A stretch of DNA of 64,000 nucleotides from Rattus norvegicus (taxonomy: Eukaryota > Chordata > Mammalia > Rodentia > Muridae): the NCBI RefSeq assembly GCF_036323735.1, contig NC_086023.1, positions 19,385,001 to 19,449,000 of the forward strand. Reading direction: 5' to 3'. Below are positions 12,503 through 23,564 of the stretch, in pieces (position 1 is the first letter of the stretch; each line of letters starts with the position of its first letter). The position numbers were made by a program, and so were the translations under genes. A model generated the notes under the pieces. It did not search any database and was not told where the DNA came from. It was given only the letters and a program-made list of their open reading frames with translations.

Positions 12503-13604
12503 GTAAAGTTGGGAGCTTTTTGCTAAGGCGCTGACTGGGAGGGGCCCTTTGAATGCAGCCTTTGACGTCCGTCAAGTGGGGTTTGATTTGCCTTGTTTGT
12601 AGCCCAGGATGCTTCCAGAACCTTTGTTTGTGATCAAGGAGGGCATTAAACTCCTGATACAGAACCCCACCACCACCCGCCCTGTCTTTATTCCCCACAC
12701 GTTAGGATTACAAGCATGTACCATATTTGGCCTGCAAATATGTTTTAGTCAGCTACTGGGTGCCTGTGAAAGACAACAATACATATGTACGTAGTAAGTG
12801 GCCCCATCTAATTGTTAAGAAAGTTACCAACACTTCAAACAAGGCTAGCATAGATCAACAACTAGAGAACATGTAAAACGGCTATGAGGATATGGTAACG
12901 TTAGAGTAGAAACACTGCATAGATGTCTAAAAAGACCTTCGTTTTTATATAACGGCTTTGTGGAGGATTTGGAATTGAAGATGTATCTTTAAAATGAGGG
13001 TTATGATGCCTGGATTTTTATCAGCTTTTGCTCTCATGTTGCTAATTTTGTTTTTTTGATAAAGATAAATGACAAACTATGTACTTAAAATGGGCACAGA
13101 AATTTTTAAAAAATATATGGTCCACGTTGCTTAGTAAGGAGAAATCTAGAAGGATGTGAGAGACACTGAGGCTAGAATGCAAAGTATCCATGCTATTGGC
13201 ACATAAGGTTAGGCTTAGTGCCAGCCAAACTTGGCATCACTTAAAAATTTCAAGTCTATCATAATCATCATTGTATGTAGGTGCATTGCTCATACATGAT
13301 ATGTATATGTGGGCTTGTGTGGCACAGCCCACGTGTGAAAGTCAAAAAAAAAAAACCCTCTGGAGTTGATTCTTTCCTTCCAAACTAAGTTCCCAGCTAC
13401 AAGAGCCTTCACCCGCTGGTATTCAAGCATAGAAGATTTATATATACATTATATACATATTATATACAAATCTACCTTGAAATGAGAAGCAAGGTCAGGC
13501 AGGGTGTGTAAAATTATCACATCAGCTACTTGAGGTTGAGGCAGGACGTTTGACCAAGCCCCTGAATACAAGAGATGGAGTCCTTGGGACACATCAAGTC
13601 CTCG

Positions 13605-13818
13605 TCTTATTTATTTATTATCTATTTATTTATTTATATCTTCATTTATGAGCATTGGTATTTTGCCTGCATGTATGTGTGAAGGTTTCAGATCCCCTGG
13701 AATTGGAGCTACAGACAGGTATGAGCTGCCATGTGGATGCTTGGAACTAAACCCAAGTCCTCTGGAAAAGCAGCTTGTCCTCTTCACCACAGAGCCATCT
13801 CCCCAGCCCCTCAAGTCC
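13605..13818 (-). repeat. B3/B2 SINE, minus strand
   Basis: Reverse complement of the B2/B3 consensus: ttgcctgcatgtatgtgtg ... gagccatctccccagcccc. Confidence 0.85.
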
Positions 13819-13928
13819 TCATCTCGGGAACAAAATAAACTAAGACCCAAGATAAATTCCAAGTGGTTTAAAGGCCAAGAAGAAAATGTAATACAGTGTC
13901 TTTATGACTTTGATACTGAAAAGGATAC

Positions 13929-13990
13929 TCCCCCCCCCTTTCTCTCTCTCTCTCCCTCCCTCCCTCCTCCCTCTCTCCCTCCCTCCGTCT
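13929..13990. repeat. Pyrimidine (CT/CCCT)n tract
   Basis: Pure pyrimidine run after a poly-C stretch, nearly uninterrupted to 13986. Confidence 0.9.
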
Positions 13991-14004
13991 TATTATATTC
14001 AGGC

Positions 14005-14330
14005 TGCAGCTCTTTCTCTCCTTTCCTCCCAGGCCTCTCAGGCCTCTACCTCCATTTCCTTTCAGAAAAGGGCAGTCCTCCCCTGGATATCAACCCAACA
14101 TGGCATCGCATTAGATGCAGTGACCCAGCCCCCTGCTCCGTCCCTGTCAGGAGTCCCACAAGAAGACTTAACTGTACAGCCATAACACATTACAGAGGGC
14201 CTAGACCAGTCTCATGCAAGCTCCCTGACTTGGTTCTGTCTCTGTGGGCTCCTATTGACCCAGATTAGTTGATCCAGTGGGTTTTCTTGTAGTGTCCTTG
14301 CCCCTCTAGCTTCTACAATAAAGGTTGGTT
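14005..14330 (-). repeat. L1 (Lx-type) 3'UTR remnant
   Basis: The phrases cccctgctccgtccctgtca, ggagtcccacaagaa and gtgggttttcttgtagtgtc resemble rodent L1 3'UTR in antisense. Confidence 0.65.
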
Positions 14331-14354
14331 TTTGAAAATAAAAACAGTAGCTAT

Positions 14355-14545
14355 AATGAAAAAATCTCGTGGAGCTAGAGAAATTGCTGTTCTTCCAAAT
14401 GACCCAGCTTCGATTCCCAGCACCTACATGGCGGCTCTAAATCTCTGTAACTCCAGTTGCAGGGAAAAGCTAGGAAGCCACCATCACACAGACATACAGG
14501 TAGGCAAAACAACACTGCACATAACATAAAATAAATAAATTGAAA
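14355..14545 (+). repeat. B2-like SINE, diverged
   Basis: Contains gattcccagcacctacatgg and a tail of ataaaataaataaattg. The 5' half is poorly matched. Confidence 0.7.
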
Positions 14546-14589
14546 TGTGCTTTAGAAAATAAGATTTTTTTAAAAAACAAAAGATTTAA

Positions 14590-14766
14590 GAGAAGAGGAA
14601 GAAGGAGAAGGAGAAGGGAAGGAGGAGGAGGAGGAGGAGGAGGAAGAGGAGGAGGAGGAGGAGGAGGAGGAGGAGGAGGAGGAGGAGAAGAAGAAGAAGA
14701 AGAAGAAGAAGAAGAAGAAGAAGAAGAAGAAGAAGAAGAAGAAGAAAGAGGAGGAGGAGGAGAAAT
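14590..14766. repeat. (GGA)n/(GAA)n purine trinucleotide tract
   Basis: Roughly 175 bases of pure purine: AGGAGG units to about 14690, then a pure (GAA)n block of about 19 units, then GGA units again. The apparent Gly/Glu-rich frame through it is a repeat artefact. Confidence 0.97.
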
Positions 14767-14789
14767 GAAAAGAATTAATTTAATTTGGC

Positions 14790-15035
14790 ATAGCTATAAT
14801 CTGGGACTTGTGTCACAGCATTTGAGGATATTGAGGCAGACAGTTCCTTGGGGCTCACTGGTCAACCAGCCAGCCTATCTTCAACCAATGAGAGACTCTG
14901 TTTCAAAAAAACAAACCAAACAAACAAAAACCCAAGGTAGGTAGCTCCTAAAGAATGCCACTTCATTTTGTCCTCTGGCCTTCACTTGCACACACATACA
15001 CACACATGCTCACACACAGAGAGATAGGCAGTAGA
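14790..15035 (+). repeat. B3-type SINE 3' portion
   Basis: Contains ccttggggctcactggtcaa, aatgagagactctgtttc and a CA-rich tail, as in the B3 family. Confidence 0.65.
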
Positions 15036-15204
15036 AGAAAAAAAGGTAAAACATACTTAGACAATTACAGTGTCCTTAATAAGGAATTCTTATCCAGAAT
15101 ATACGAAGAGTTTCAGGACAAAATCATCACCAAATGAAAAACAGGCCAATGAAATGATACAGAAAAGATAATCTATATGTATTCCTGCTATCTAACACGA
15201 ACAT

Positions 15205-15345
15205 GATATGGTGGGACACACCTCTAATACCAGCCCCTAGGGAGGCAGAGGCAGATCTCCGAGAGTTCAAAACTAATCTGACCTACATACAGAATTCCAG
15301 AACGGCCATGACTACAGAGAAGCCCCTTCTCAAAAAATAAAAGGC
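15205..15345 (+). repeat. B1 SINE
   Basis: Reads cacacctctaataccagccc and gaggcagaggcagatctcc; diverged B1 with A-rich end. Confidence 0.88.
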
Positions 15346-16800
15346 AGGTTGAATATACGCCCTTCTAAATATGTGCCTAAAGACCATCTAATACACCGTG
15401 AAGCCCACGCAGGAAGAATGTATCTGTGGGGATTTGCTGTTGCATCAGTGTCCATAAGAAAAATGCAAACTAGTTCCCCAGTTCACACACAGGAAGTCAG
15501 TGGATCCATGCCTCATGGTGGCTTTCAACTCATGTGCTACAGTGGGGAAGCAGTTACAGAGCAATGGATGTTGTAAAATGGCAGATAACATCCAAACGCG
15601 TGGGTGTACGTAGTAGCATCACTACGGACAAGAATGATAAGCAATTTAAGCTTAAAGCTTCTCTCTCTGAGGTAGAGAGTAGGAGTGCACAACAAAGTTT
15701 GTGGGTTGAGAAGAATTTTCCCCCAAAATTAATGGATTCATAATTCACAATAGTCCCTAATTATAATGTCCTGTTTTTACATCAGTGGAAAACAACATAA
15801 TTTTCCCTGACTTTTTTCCCTCAGCATTCTTTTAAGAGATGTCTGTGTTGGTATACACAGTAGAGCAAAGTTTCTAGAAAAAGAACTAGCATTATTTATC
15901 TAAGCCCAATGATATTTTTCTCAGAATTCTAGTCCTCTAATAAAAAGGGACGAACTCGGATTTTTATTTTCTAAAATATAAACGTTTTAGCTCTACTGGT
16001 GAATTGTTTCTGGAAATAGCCCTTCACCCATGTTTATGTAAGGAACTGTAACTCTCTGGGCCACCAAGAAGCCAAAAGGGGCACACGAGTGGACGGACTC
16101 CTTGCAAAGAGGAAGAGGGTCAGAGGGAGAAAGATGAGGACAAGGGATGCTGAGGAGTAAATATGATTGGAATACATTACACGCATGTGCGAAGGGCCAG
16201 GATATATAATTAGAATATGCTAATAAAGGTAATGAACTTTGCGTGTTTTTCTGTAAGCTGGAGGGTGTCCCCCTCCTTTCTCACTGTGACGGGCAGCCCC
16301 TGCGACTTATATTGCATTGCTAAGGTAATACCAAGCATGGTTCTGGCTCATGTTCTTTACTGTCCTCTGGGGTAACGGCCCCAATAGACACCAAGTGAAC
16401 CACAAGAACGCCCTCTGTGCTTTTCCATTGGAGTGCGCTGTCCCCTTTAAGATGGGAAAATGTCAAAGAGTGAGTAAACTTTGCATTATTCAGTTCATAG
16501 TATAGTTTCCAATTCTCTTTGTAGCCTTGTGTCAGAGTCATAATCCCCTTTTCTCTTTGCTCTTTCAGACCCACTGTGCACTCGTGTGTTCTGCTTACCG
16601 AGAAGCCAGGAAGTCAGGCGGGATAAATTCTCCCCCAGATAGGATGCAACTCCAGGGCCTCTCAAGGATTTCTTTGTTTTGTTTTGTTTCATTTTTAAAA
16701 ACCATTATTTATTGAAATGCTTTAGCTTTAACGTCATAAAAGAAATAACTCAAAAGGAATCCTGAATTTTTAATGATTTTTGCCTTTACAGGAAAATAGA

Positions 16801-16838
<38 letters not shown>

Positions 16839-16850
16839 TCTTTTTCTCTC
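16801..16850. repeat. (CT)n microsatellite
   Basis: About 15 pure TC units followed by an imperfect pyrimidine run. Confidence 0.95.
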
Positions 16851-17384
16851 CCCCATCCCCTCGCAAAAGCTTAAGAGGCTGATTGCTAAAAGCAGGGAGA
16901 AAGGCTGTTTATAGTTAAGGAGACACATAGGAAAAATGACCAGAAACACTAGTAGTACCATAGCAAAACAAAAAGACTCAGTCGTGAATGGCAAAAACGT
17001 ATTTTCAGTGTCAAAGCACGAGCTCAGCAAGCACGAAGCATGAGGCTTCTTCTTCAGTACCGAAACAATGCTTTACTTTAAGCTGTTGGAATGCTGGAAC
17101 TTACCAGCTAAAGTCAAGAATAAGACAAGGACATCACAGCTGCTCCCACTGTTTACCATTGTGTTGTGGGCCTCAGCCAAGAGGAAGCACAGAGATAGAG
17201 CCTGGAACTTGGAAAAGAGAGAGAAAATCCTCCCTATGTTTAGATGCTGCAAAAAAACACCTCAAAAGTCCCAAAGATTTATTGTTAAAATGATGAGTGA
17301 AGAAGAATATAAAGTCCATGAAAATAACTCATTAGAGCTCGTACCTAAAATACACAAAGCAAATAAAATAAAATATACAAAGCT

Positions 17385-17580
17385 ACCACAGTCAAGAGCA
17401 CTGGCTTACAGAGATCCTGGGCTCAGTTCCCAGCAGCTCACAAGCACCCGTAAAACCAGTTCAAGGGATCCACCCAATGCCCTCTTCTGACCTCTGCAGA
17501 CACCAGGCATGTGGTACACAGACACAAATGCAGGCAGAACACCCATGTACGTAAAAAGAAAATCTTTAAGATACATAAAG
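17385..17580 (+). repeat. B2-like SINE
   Basis: Contains agtcaagagcactggcttac and caatgccctcttctgacctc with a CA/A-rich end. Confidence 0.8.
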
Positions 17581-17645
17581 CCATACATCTTGAGAGTAAA
17601 AGATCAACTGATATTTAAATGTCAAGGAATAGAAAAGCACAGGTC

Positions 17646-17756
17646 GGGGCTGGGGATTTAGCTCAGTGGTAGAGCGCTTACCTAGGAAGCGCAAGGCCCT
17701 GGGTTCGGTCCCCAGCTCCGAAAAAAAAGAACCAAAAAAAAAAAAAAGAAAGAAAA
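17646..17756 (+). mobile_element. ID SINE with 14-bp target-site duplication
   Basis: Near-consensus ID body. The flanks carry the same 14 bases, gaaaagcacaggtc, at 17632-17645 and 17757-17770. The perfect duplication indicates a recent insertion. Confidence 0.97.
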
Positions 17757-18124
17757 GAAAAGCACAGGTCTTCAGAGAGAACGTGTGACAGCTAGTAATA
17801 TGGAGAGAGGCTCGGCCCATCAGTCGGTGGTAAAATGCAAATCTAAGTCTCTCGACATTTCATACCCACCAAGCTAACAACTGTGGAGAAAGGATCCGAG
17901 ACATTCAGAAGGAGTGTGTACTGGTCCAGCTGCCCGGGAAAACAGACTGAGAGTTCCTCAGATGGTAGGAAGGAATCGTCTGCCTCACAAGGGTTGTGTA
18001 GAGCATTTTGGTATTTCGACAGTGGGACCTTTTACCCTCTCGCCAGCCCCTACCTCCCCACTGCCTCTGCCTTCCAAATGCTGGTTTTAAAAGGTGTGTG
18101 TCACCACCCCTGGCTTCTTTTCTT

Positions 18125-18345
18125 TATTATTAATAAAAATTTATTTCTATTACTTTTATATGTGTGTTCTGCCTGCTTATATGTTACTGTACCACATGTG
18201 TGACTGGCATCCACAAAGGACAGAATAAAATATCCAATCCCCTGGAACATTGCCTCCATGAGGGTACTGGGAACTGAACCTGGATTTTCTGCAAGAAGTG
18301 TTTTAACCACCAGCCATCTCTCCAACCAGCTTTTGGTTCTCTTAA
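18125..18345 (-). repeat. B3/B2 SINE, minus strand
   Basis: Reverse complement of a B2/B3 body, ending gccatctctccaaccagc on the plus strand. It lies just upstream of the Rgs20 linker exon. Confidence 0.82.
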
Positions 18346-18480
18346 AAATAACAGTCAGGATCACATTGTTAAAAAATGCAATTCTGTCTGAGTATCTAAA
18401 ATTGCCTTTTAAAATATCCATTTAAGACATATGTTCCTTCAAACATCTTAGTCGACACACAATTGTCTTCTTTCTTACAG

Positions 18481-18564
18481 CCTCACCGTCAGAAACCAAG
18501 AAGACCAGAGACCCCAAAGAGCTGCCCACGAACTCAGAACAGACATTCCAGCGTGTGAAGAAAG
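18481..18564 (+). CDS. Rgs20: Rgs20 linker exon
   Basis: This 84-nt exon has acceptor ttcttacag and donor gtgaac. Its first base completes the last cysteine codon of the string (TG|C). It then reads 27 codons beginning LTVRNQEDQR and ending with an acidic ACEE motif, and its last two bases (AG) start a serine codon completed in the next exon. It links the palmitoylated string to the RGS box. The LTVRNQ start directly after the cysteine string is a family signature of the RZ subfamily, and the downstream residues match RGS20 rather than RGS17. Confidence 0.92.
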
Positions 18565-18917
18565 GTGAACTCTTGCATTTTCTTAGCTCACAGTGCTCAC
18601 AGAGATGCCCGCATCTCCCTTTTGCTTTTGACATTGTAAGTTTCAACAGAACACAGGCATTTCCCCATAACTACCGTTGAGTAACATCAGGTGTGGCTTT
18701 GAATTTCCCCTCCAGAATTCCTTTCCATTTATTTCATAACAGGCAAGAAACGTCGAGCCACTCTTCAGTTCTAATGGCGGATCACAAATGGAAGTTGATC
18801 TTCCTGACAACCCAGATTCGAATTGCTTTTATTTTTATATTTCTTCCCTTTATTTTATTTCACCTCAAATTTCTTATTGATTTATCTTCCTTTAACTATG
18901 CTTACATCTGTTCCTTA

Positions 18918-19135
18918 TTTTGATTTATTTACTTATTTTATGTATACGAGTGTTTTTCTTGCTTGCATGTATGTATGCATGTATGTTTGTATGTATGTAT
19001 GTTTGTATGTTTGTATTACGTACATACACTAGGTGCATGCCCAGTGCCTGTGAATACCAAAAAGGGCTGTTGGGTCTTCTAGGACCAGGATTACAAAAAG
19101 CTGTGAGCCAGCACGTGGTGCTTGGAAGCAATCAC
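18918..19135 (-). repeat. B3 SINE with internal TGTA/TTTG microsatellite
   Basis: A (TGTA)n-type run (about 18965-19018) sits in the CA/TG-rich part of a minus-strand B3-like body, whose rest is aggtgcatgcccagtgcctg ... ggtgcttggaagcaatcac. Confidence 0.7.
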
Positions 19136-19200
19136 TAGAGTGTAACAGCAGCCCCTGCTGAGTGTGGCGTCACCTCTGCAGCCCCGTCATACTTGTTCTT

Positions 19201-19302
19201 TTTTTTTTTTTTTTTTTTTCTATTTTTCGGAGCTGGGGACCGAACCCAGGGCCTTGCGCTTGCTAGGCAAGCGCTCTACCACTGAGCTAAATCCCCAACC
19301 CC
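19201..19302 (-). mobile_element. ID SINE, minus strand, 10-bp target-site duplication
   Basis: T run followed by the reverse complement of ID (cggagctggggaccgaaccc ... ctaaatccccaacccc). acttgttctt is repeated at 19191-19200 and 19303-19312. Confidence 0.97.
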
Positions 19303-20217
19303 ACTTGTTCTTAATGTTACACCTCTATAACTGCACACAGTAACAGACATCCAAATGGCGTTGTCCGAATAGCTTTATATTAACTTCTTTATTTTCGTAG
19401 CTACAATGACACCCCGTGCAGGTTAAGTAAATTTCCTTTCATCTTTACCTCGTCTGTACTTGCTCAGGTTTTCAAAGTCTAGGACATACAGCAACACGCC
19501 CAGCCCCGTATGACTGTATGAAGTAGCAGGTGTCTCCCAGGCCCCAGGGCGCCATATCCTGGGCCACGGCTCCCAAGCATTAGCACAGGGTGCAGAAAGC
19601 TGTATCTGAACCTCCAGCCTTGGCTTAATAACGGCCGTATTCTACCTCCGTTTTGTGTGTGAAGCAGGGTTAATAATAGTTTTTGTACTTAGCCCAATCA
19701 AGGGAAGCAAGGCACTTCTAACAGGGCACTTGTAGGCGGTGTAGTTTGGCCTGGCTTCCTTCTAAGTCACACCCAATAATAAACAGAAAGTGATAGAATG
19801 ACCTGCTTTTCGGCGCAGATGCTCATATCGCTAAGCAGGTGCTTCACCGTGGAGTCATAGCTCCGGGCCTGTAACAGTCTTTTCTCTGACTGAAGGTCTT
19901 CTCAGGCACCAGGTACTGTACACTTACATAGATGCACGGGAGGTTACAGGCCGAAGTACTAGTTACTAGTTACACTGACTTAGCTGCATTCACTACATGT
20001 GATTCTATTTGTTGCAAATTGTTTGGTAAACATAACATTTGTTGGCAGTTTCTCCACTTTCCCCCTAACCGTTACCTAACAACAGCCAGATGTGAGCCTG
20101 GCTTGAGTTTAAAGACTGTTTCTTTCTCTTTCAATCCCTCTGTCTCTTCCTCCCCCCCCCCCATCTACTCCCCACCCCCTCCATTTACTCCCCCCTCCTC
20201 CCCCACCTGCATTGACT

Positions 20218-20218
<1 letters not shown>

Positions 20219-20284
<66 letters not shown>
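20219..20284. repeat. (CT)n microsatellite
   Basis: More than 30 uninterrupted CT units. Confidence 0.98.
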
Positions 20285-20287
<3 letters not shown>

Positions 20288-20465
20288 CTCTGTGCCTCTT
20301 CCTTTGCCTCTATCCCTTTCCAAGCCCCCACTCTGCTCCTTGGCTCCCTTCCCCCAATAAACTCCTTTTTGTACTAGGCCTGTTGGTTCATGGCTTGATT
20401 TTTCAAGGGGACACCTTGGCAGGGCCCGGCTGAGGTGCTCTTTCCCACCACATTTCACCACTGTT
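20285..20465 (+). repeat. Possible LTR 3' part (R-U5-like)
   Basis: A ccccaataaactccttttt motif followed by a GC-rich tail resembles the R/U5 end of an endogenous retroviral LTR, but no TG...CA boundaries or duplication were found. Weak call. Confidence 0.3.
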
Positions 20466-20788
20466 TTATAAAACACACCAACATTGACTTAGTTTAACAT
20501 TAGATTAAGTATTTGGTCCACAGCCTCCAAATTTGCAAGGATCAATCCTGCCTTCTGCTGACTGTCCTGTTCCCAGGAACAGCAGGCATAGCCTACATTC
20601 TCCTCAGCGAGCTGTGCCCTTGGAAAAGTCCCCTTTTCTTCATTAGCGTAAATTGTGACTTGTGCTTTATCCAGACTAGTATGGCATTGGAGAAACTCCA
20701 ATGTACAGTCTGATCAGAGTCTGCCTCTACCCTCCGTTCTATACTGCTTCTTGACACTCACTTCCACAAAATGGACTCCATAGAGGTG

Positions 20789-20841
<53 letters not shown>
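20789..20841. repeat. (GA)n microsatellite
   Basis: About 26 uninterrupted GA units. Confidence 0.98.
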
Positions 20842-20844
<3 letters not shown>

Positions 20845-21159
20845 TTACTGAAATGCTAAAGAATGTAGCTTGCTAAGGGTAAAAGAACTCACATATAACT
20901 AACATAATAGTTCCCAAACATGTAACCAAATGTTTCTAGAGTAGAAAATCCCCAAACCTGTTACCACATGGATATCCTTAAGGGATGCAGAATTAGACAA
21001 ACTAACGACCCATAGTTTATGCTAAAACAGGTTGCACATCTTGTATAAAACTATGTTTGGAGCTCTGAAAAAAAAATTCTCAAGCATACGAAAAACATTT
21101 ATAGCCGTTGACTAAGCTTTTCCTCATAAAGTGTGCTGTTGCTTTTCTTGTGCTTGTTT

Positions 21160-21395
21160 TTTGTTTGTATTATTTAGGTTTGGGACAGTAGCAGACATCA
21201 AACCCAGAGCCTGTACTTGCTAAGTAATTGTCTACCACTGAGCTGTCATCACAGCCCTTGTAAAAAAAAAAAAAAAAGTTTTGTTTTGAACTGAGACTCA
21301 ACTATGTAGAACAGGCTGTCCTCGAACTTACAATCCTTTCTTCCATAGCCTCCTGTGTGCTGAAATTGTATGTGTGCAACATCATCTATGTCTGA
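21160..21395 (-). repeat. B4 (ID-B1 composite) SINE, minus strand
   Basis: An ID-like half (ctaagtaattgtctaccact, gagctgtcatcacagccc) followed by an oligo-A linker and a B1-like half on the minus strand. Confidence 0.7.
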
Positions 21396-21654
21396 CCTTT
21401 GTAAACTATTTGAATACATTTCCAGGATCATCATTGTGCTCCTGGCCCCAAAACAATTAAAACCAAAGTCAAGAGTTTTAAGAACACACGGTAAAATCTT
21501 CTGTCTGATATTTCTAAGGTCACTTCTAATTCTATACTTCCTCAATGAATAAATCATAATACGTTTTAAGAAATGACTACATGAAATTGTAATCATATCA
21601 AAGGGATGCTGAGAAAACAATATTGCAAATATAAATATCAATATTTTTTAATTT

Positions 21655-21815
21655 ACTTCCTTTTTTCTTTTTATTTTTTAAGATAGAGTTTCTCTATGTA
21701 GCCCTAGCTGTCTAGCTGTCTTGCTGTCCCTATGTACATCGGACTGTCCTTGAACTCATTGAGATCCACCTGCACTTGTCTCCTGAGTGCTGAGATTTAA
21801 AAAGTGCACCATTAA
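21655..21815 (-). repeat. B1 SINE, minus strand
   Basis: Reverse-complement B1: agatagagtttctctatgta, gccctagctgtc, with a small internal duplication of ctagctgtct. Confidence 0.85.
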
Positions 21816-22104
21816 GTGTGGTAAAACCTTAGGATTTAAAAGAAAAGAAACTAATCATTACTGAGCTAAATCCAACTTTTGCACAAGAGGGAGGTACTAA
21901 CATATAGAACAGAAATTTAGACATACAAAACAAAAAGGTCCTAATAGTTACCAACTGCTAAACTGGATGAGTAGTTAATAACTTTCTAAATTAATTGTCA
22001 TTAAAAAGTACCCAAACCTAGATAGCTTAAAACATCAGAAAAATTTTATATCACAGTTCCAAGACCAAAAATCTGAGATCCAGAGTGTCATCAAACTATT
22101 TCTT

Positions 22105-22332
22105 CCTTCTTTTTAATAATTTATTTTTTGATATACAGGTATATGTTTTGCCTGCATGCCTGTCTGTGCACCATATGAGTGCCTGGTGCCCCAGCAGGTC
22201 AGAGAGGGTACTGGATCCTCTTAAACTGGAGTTATGGAGGGTTATAAGGCACTACATAGATACTGGGAATCAAGCCAGGTCTTCTGGAAGAGAAGTCAGT
22301 GCTCTTAATGGCTAAGTCATCTCTCCAGCCCA
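22105..22332 (-). repeat. B3/B2 SINE, minus strand
   Basis: Reverse complement of B3: tgcctgcatgcctgtctgtg ... gtcatctctccagccc. Confidence 0.88.
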
Positions 22333-23329
22333 AAGAACTATTTCTAAATAAGGTTATATTTTTTTGGCATTTGGGTGACACAATTCAACCCGTATATTCA
22401 GAGTCAACATTGTACCCATAAGGTTTTCTCAACCACTTCCACAAAGCAGTTCAGAAGTATACTATTCCTCATCTGTATGATATCTAAGAGACTCCCGTTA
22501 CCAGTGATACCAAAAATCTGTACAAAAGCAGAAAGTGAGATCAGAGTCCTAGTCACAGAGCAAGTAAATCTCAGAGACTTGAGGAGGGAAAAACAAGTCA
22601 CAGAAGACAGTCCGTTGGCCATTTTATAAAAAAAAGTAAATAAATAAAGCCACATAATATATTCTTCAGGAAAATGTACAAATATGGGACTATGAAAAGA
22701 GAAAATATTAGGGATCACTACTATTTATGCTTTCTCTGATCTCAATACAGTTAAAACCTCAAAGATGGTAGGCCCAAAGTCAAGTCCAGCCCTTCTGTCA
22801 GGATGAGTGGCTTCTCCTAGTGAATGATGTCCTAGTGAAGGGCACATTCATTGCTGATCATTTTGTTACAGTCCCCTCATGGCTTGGATTTATAGCGTGT
22901 ATATTCTTTTCTCTTTTGCAAATGTTACATGAACCTTAAGTATTTAGTGGCCATTACATGTTCTGGGGGGCCTGTGTGAAGTGTGATTTAGTTCTGTCAA
23001 GAATAATTGAGAGGTTTGGGGTCAGGTGGTTGTAGGAATTTTTCATTTCTGTAATTTAAAAGTATTGTCAGATGTGCCCAGATGTAAACAAAGTACGGCT
23101 GTGAGGTTGGTCAAAAGGTAACAGTGCACTTTGTGTGGGGCCACATGCCTTTAACACCAGCCGAGCCATCTTGTGTTTCGACAAAGGCTTAAGGAGGTAA
23201 AAATGGCGCTCTCCCTTCCAAGGGCCAAATGTTTGTGTTTTATACCAGAGATGGAAAACTATTTGACCACAGTCGGATTCACCACCGGTAACGTCTCCCC
23301 TCTTCCTTTTCCTTCTGACCACTGCTCAG

Positions 23330-23564
23330 CCCCATGCCCACTCTGGAAGAAGTCTGTGCCTGGGCCCAATCTTTTGACAACCTAATGGTCACTCCAGCTG
23401 GAAGAAATGCATTCCGGGAATTTCTTCGAACAGAATTCAGTGAGGAAAACATGCTCTTCTGGATGGCCTGTGAGGAACTGAAAAGGGAAGCTAATAAAAG
23501 CACTATTGAGGAGAAAGCAAGGATAATATATGAAGACTACATTTCTATTCTCTCTCCGAAAGAG
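23330..23564 (+). CDS. Rgs20: Rgs20 exon encoding N-terminal half of RGS box
   Basis: The acceptor is actgctcag and the donor gtgcgt. The 235-nt exon completes the split serine codon and adds 78 codons (PMPTLEEV... to ...ILSPKE), ending on a codon boundary. It holds helices 1-5 of the RGS box: the TPAGRNAFREFL segment, the SEENMLFWMACEEL segment that contacts G-alpha switch regions, and the EEKARIIYEDYISILSPKE segment. The conserved Glu and Asn of SEEN are present, as expected of an active GTPase-activating protein. The frame stays open into the intron until 23651, which is read-through and not coding. No disruption is seen. Confidence 0.95.

Larger units (their letters stand above)
12503..18480 (+). 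other. Rgs20: Rgs20 intron (cysteine-string exon to linker exon)
   Basis: GT-AG intron of 5978 nt holding SINEs, a long purine trinucleotide tract and L1 remnants listed separately. I recognise nothing in about 12800-13480 and 15350-16790. Confidence 0.85.
18565..23329 (+). other. Rgs20: Rgs20 intron (linker exon to RGS-box exon)
   Basis: GT-AG intron of 4765 nt. Apart from the listed repeats I see nothing identifiable, notably in about 19320-20000, 20850-21150, 21820-22100 and 22340-23320. Confidence 0.85.

Noticed and set aside
13648..14268. Open frame of 206 codons on the plus strand
   Set aside because: It runs through an antisense B3 SINE, a CT-rich tract and an antisense L1 3'UTR remnant, so it is a chance frame.
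14540..14944. Open frame of 134 codons with long Gly and Glu runs
   Set aside because: It is translation of the GGA/GAA microsatellite inside an Rgs20 intron, with no conserved domain and a B3 SINE at its end.
20165..20476. Open frames of repeating Leu-Ser or Arg-Glu residues
   Set aside because: They are translations of the (CT)n microsatellite.
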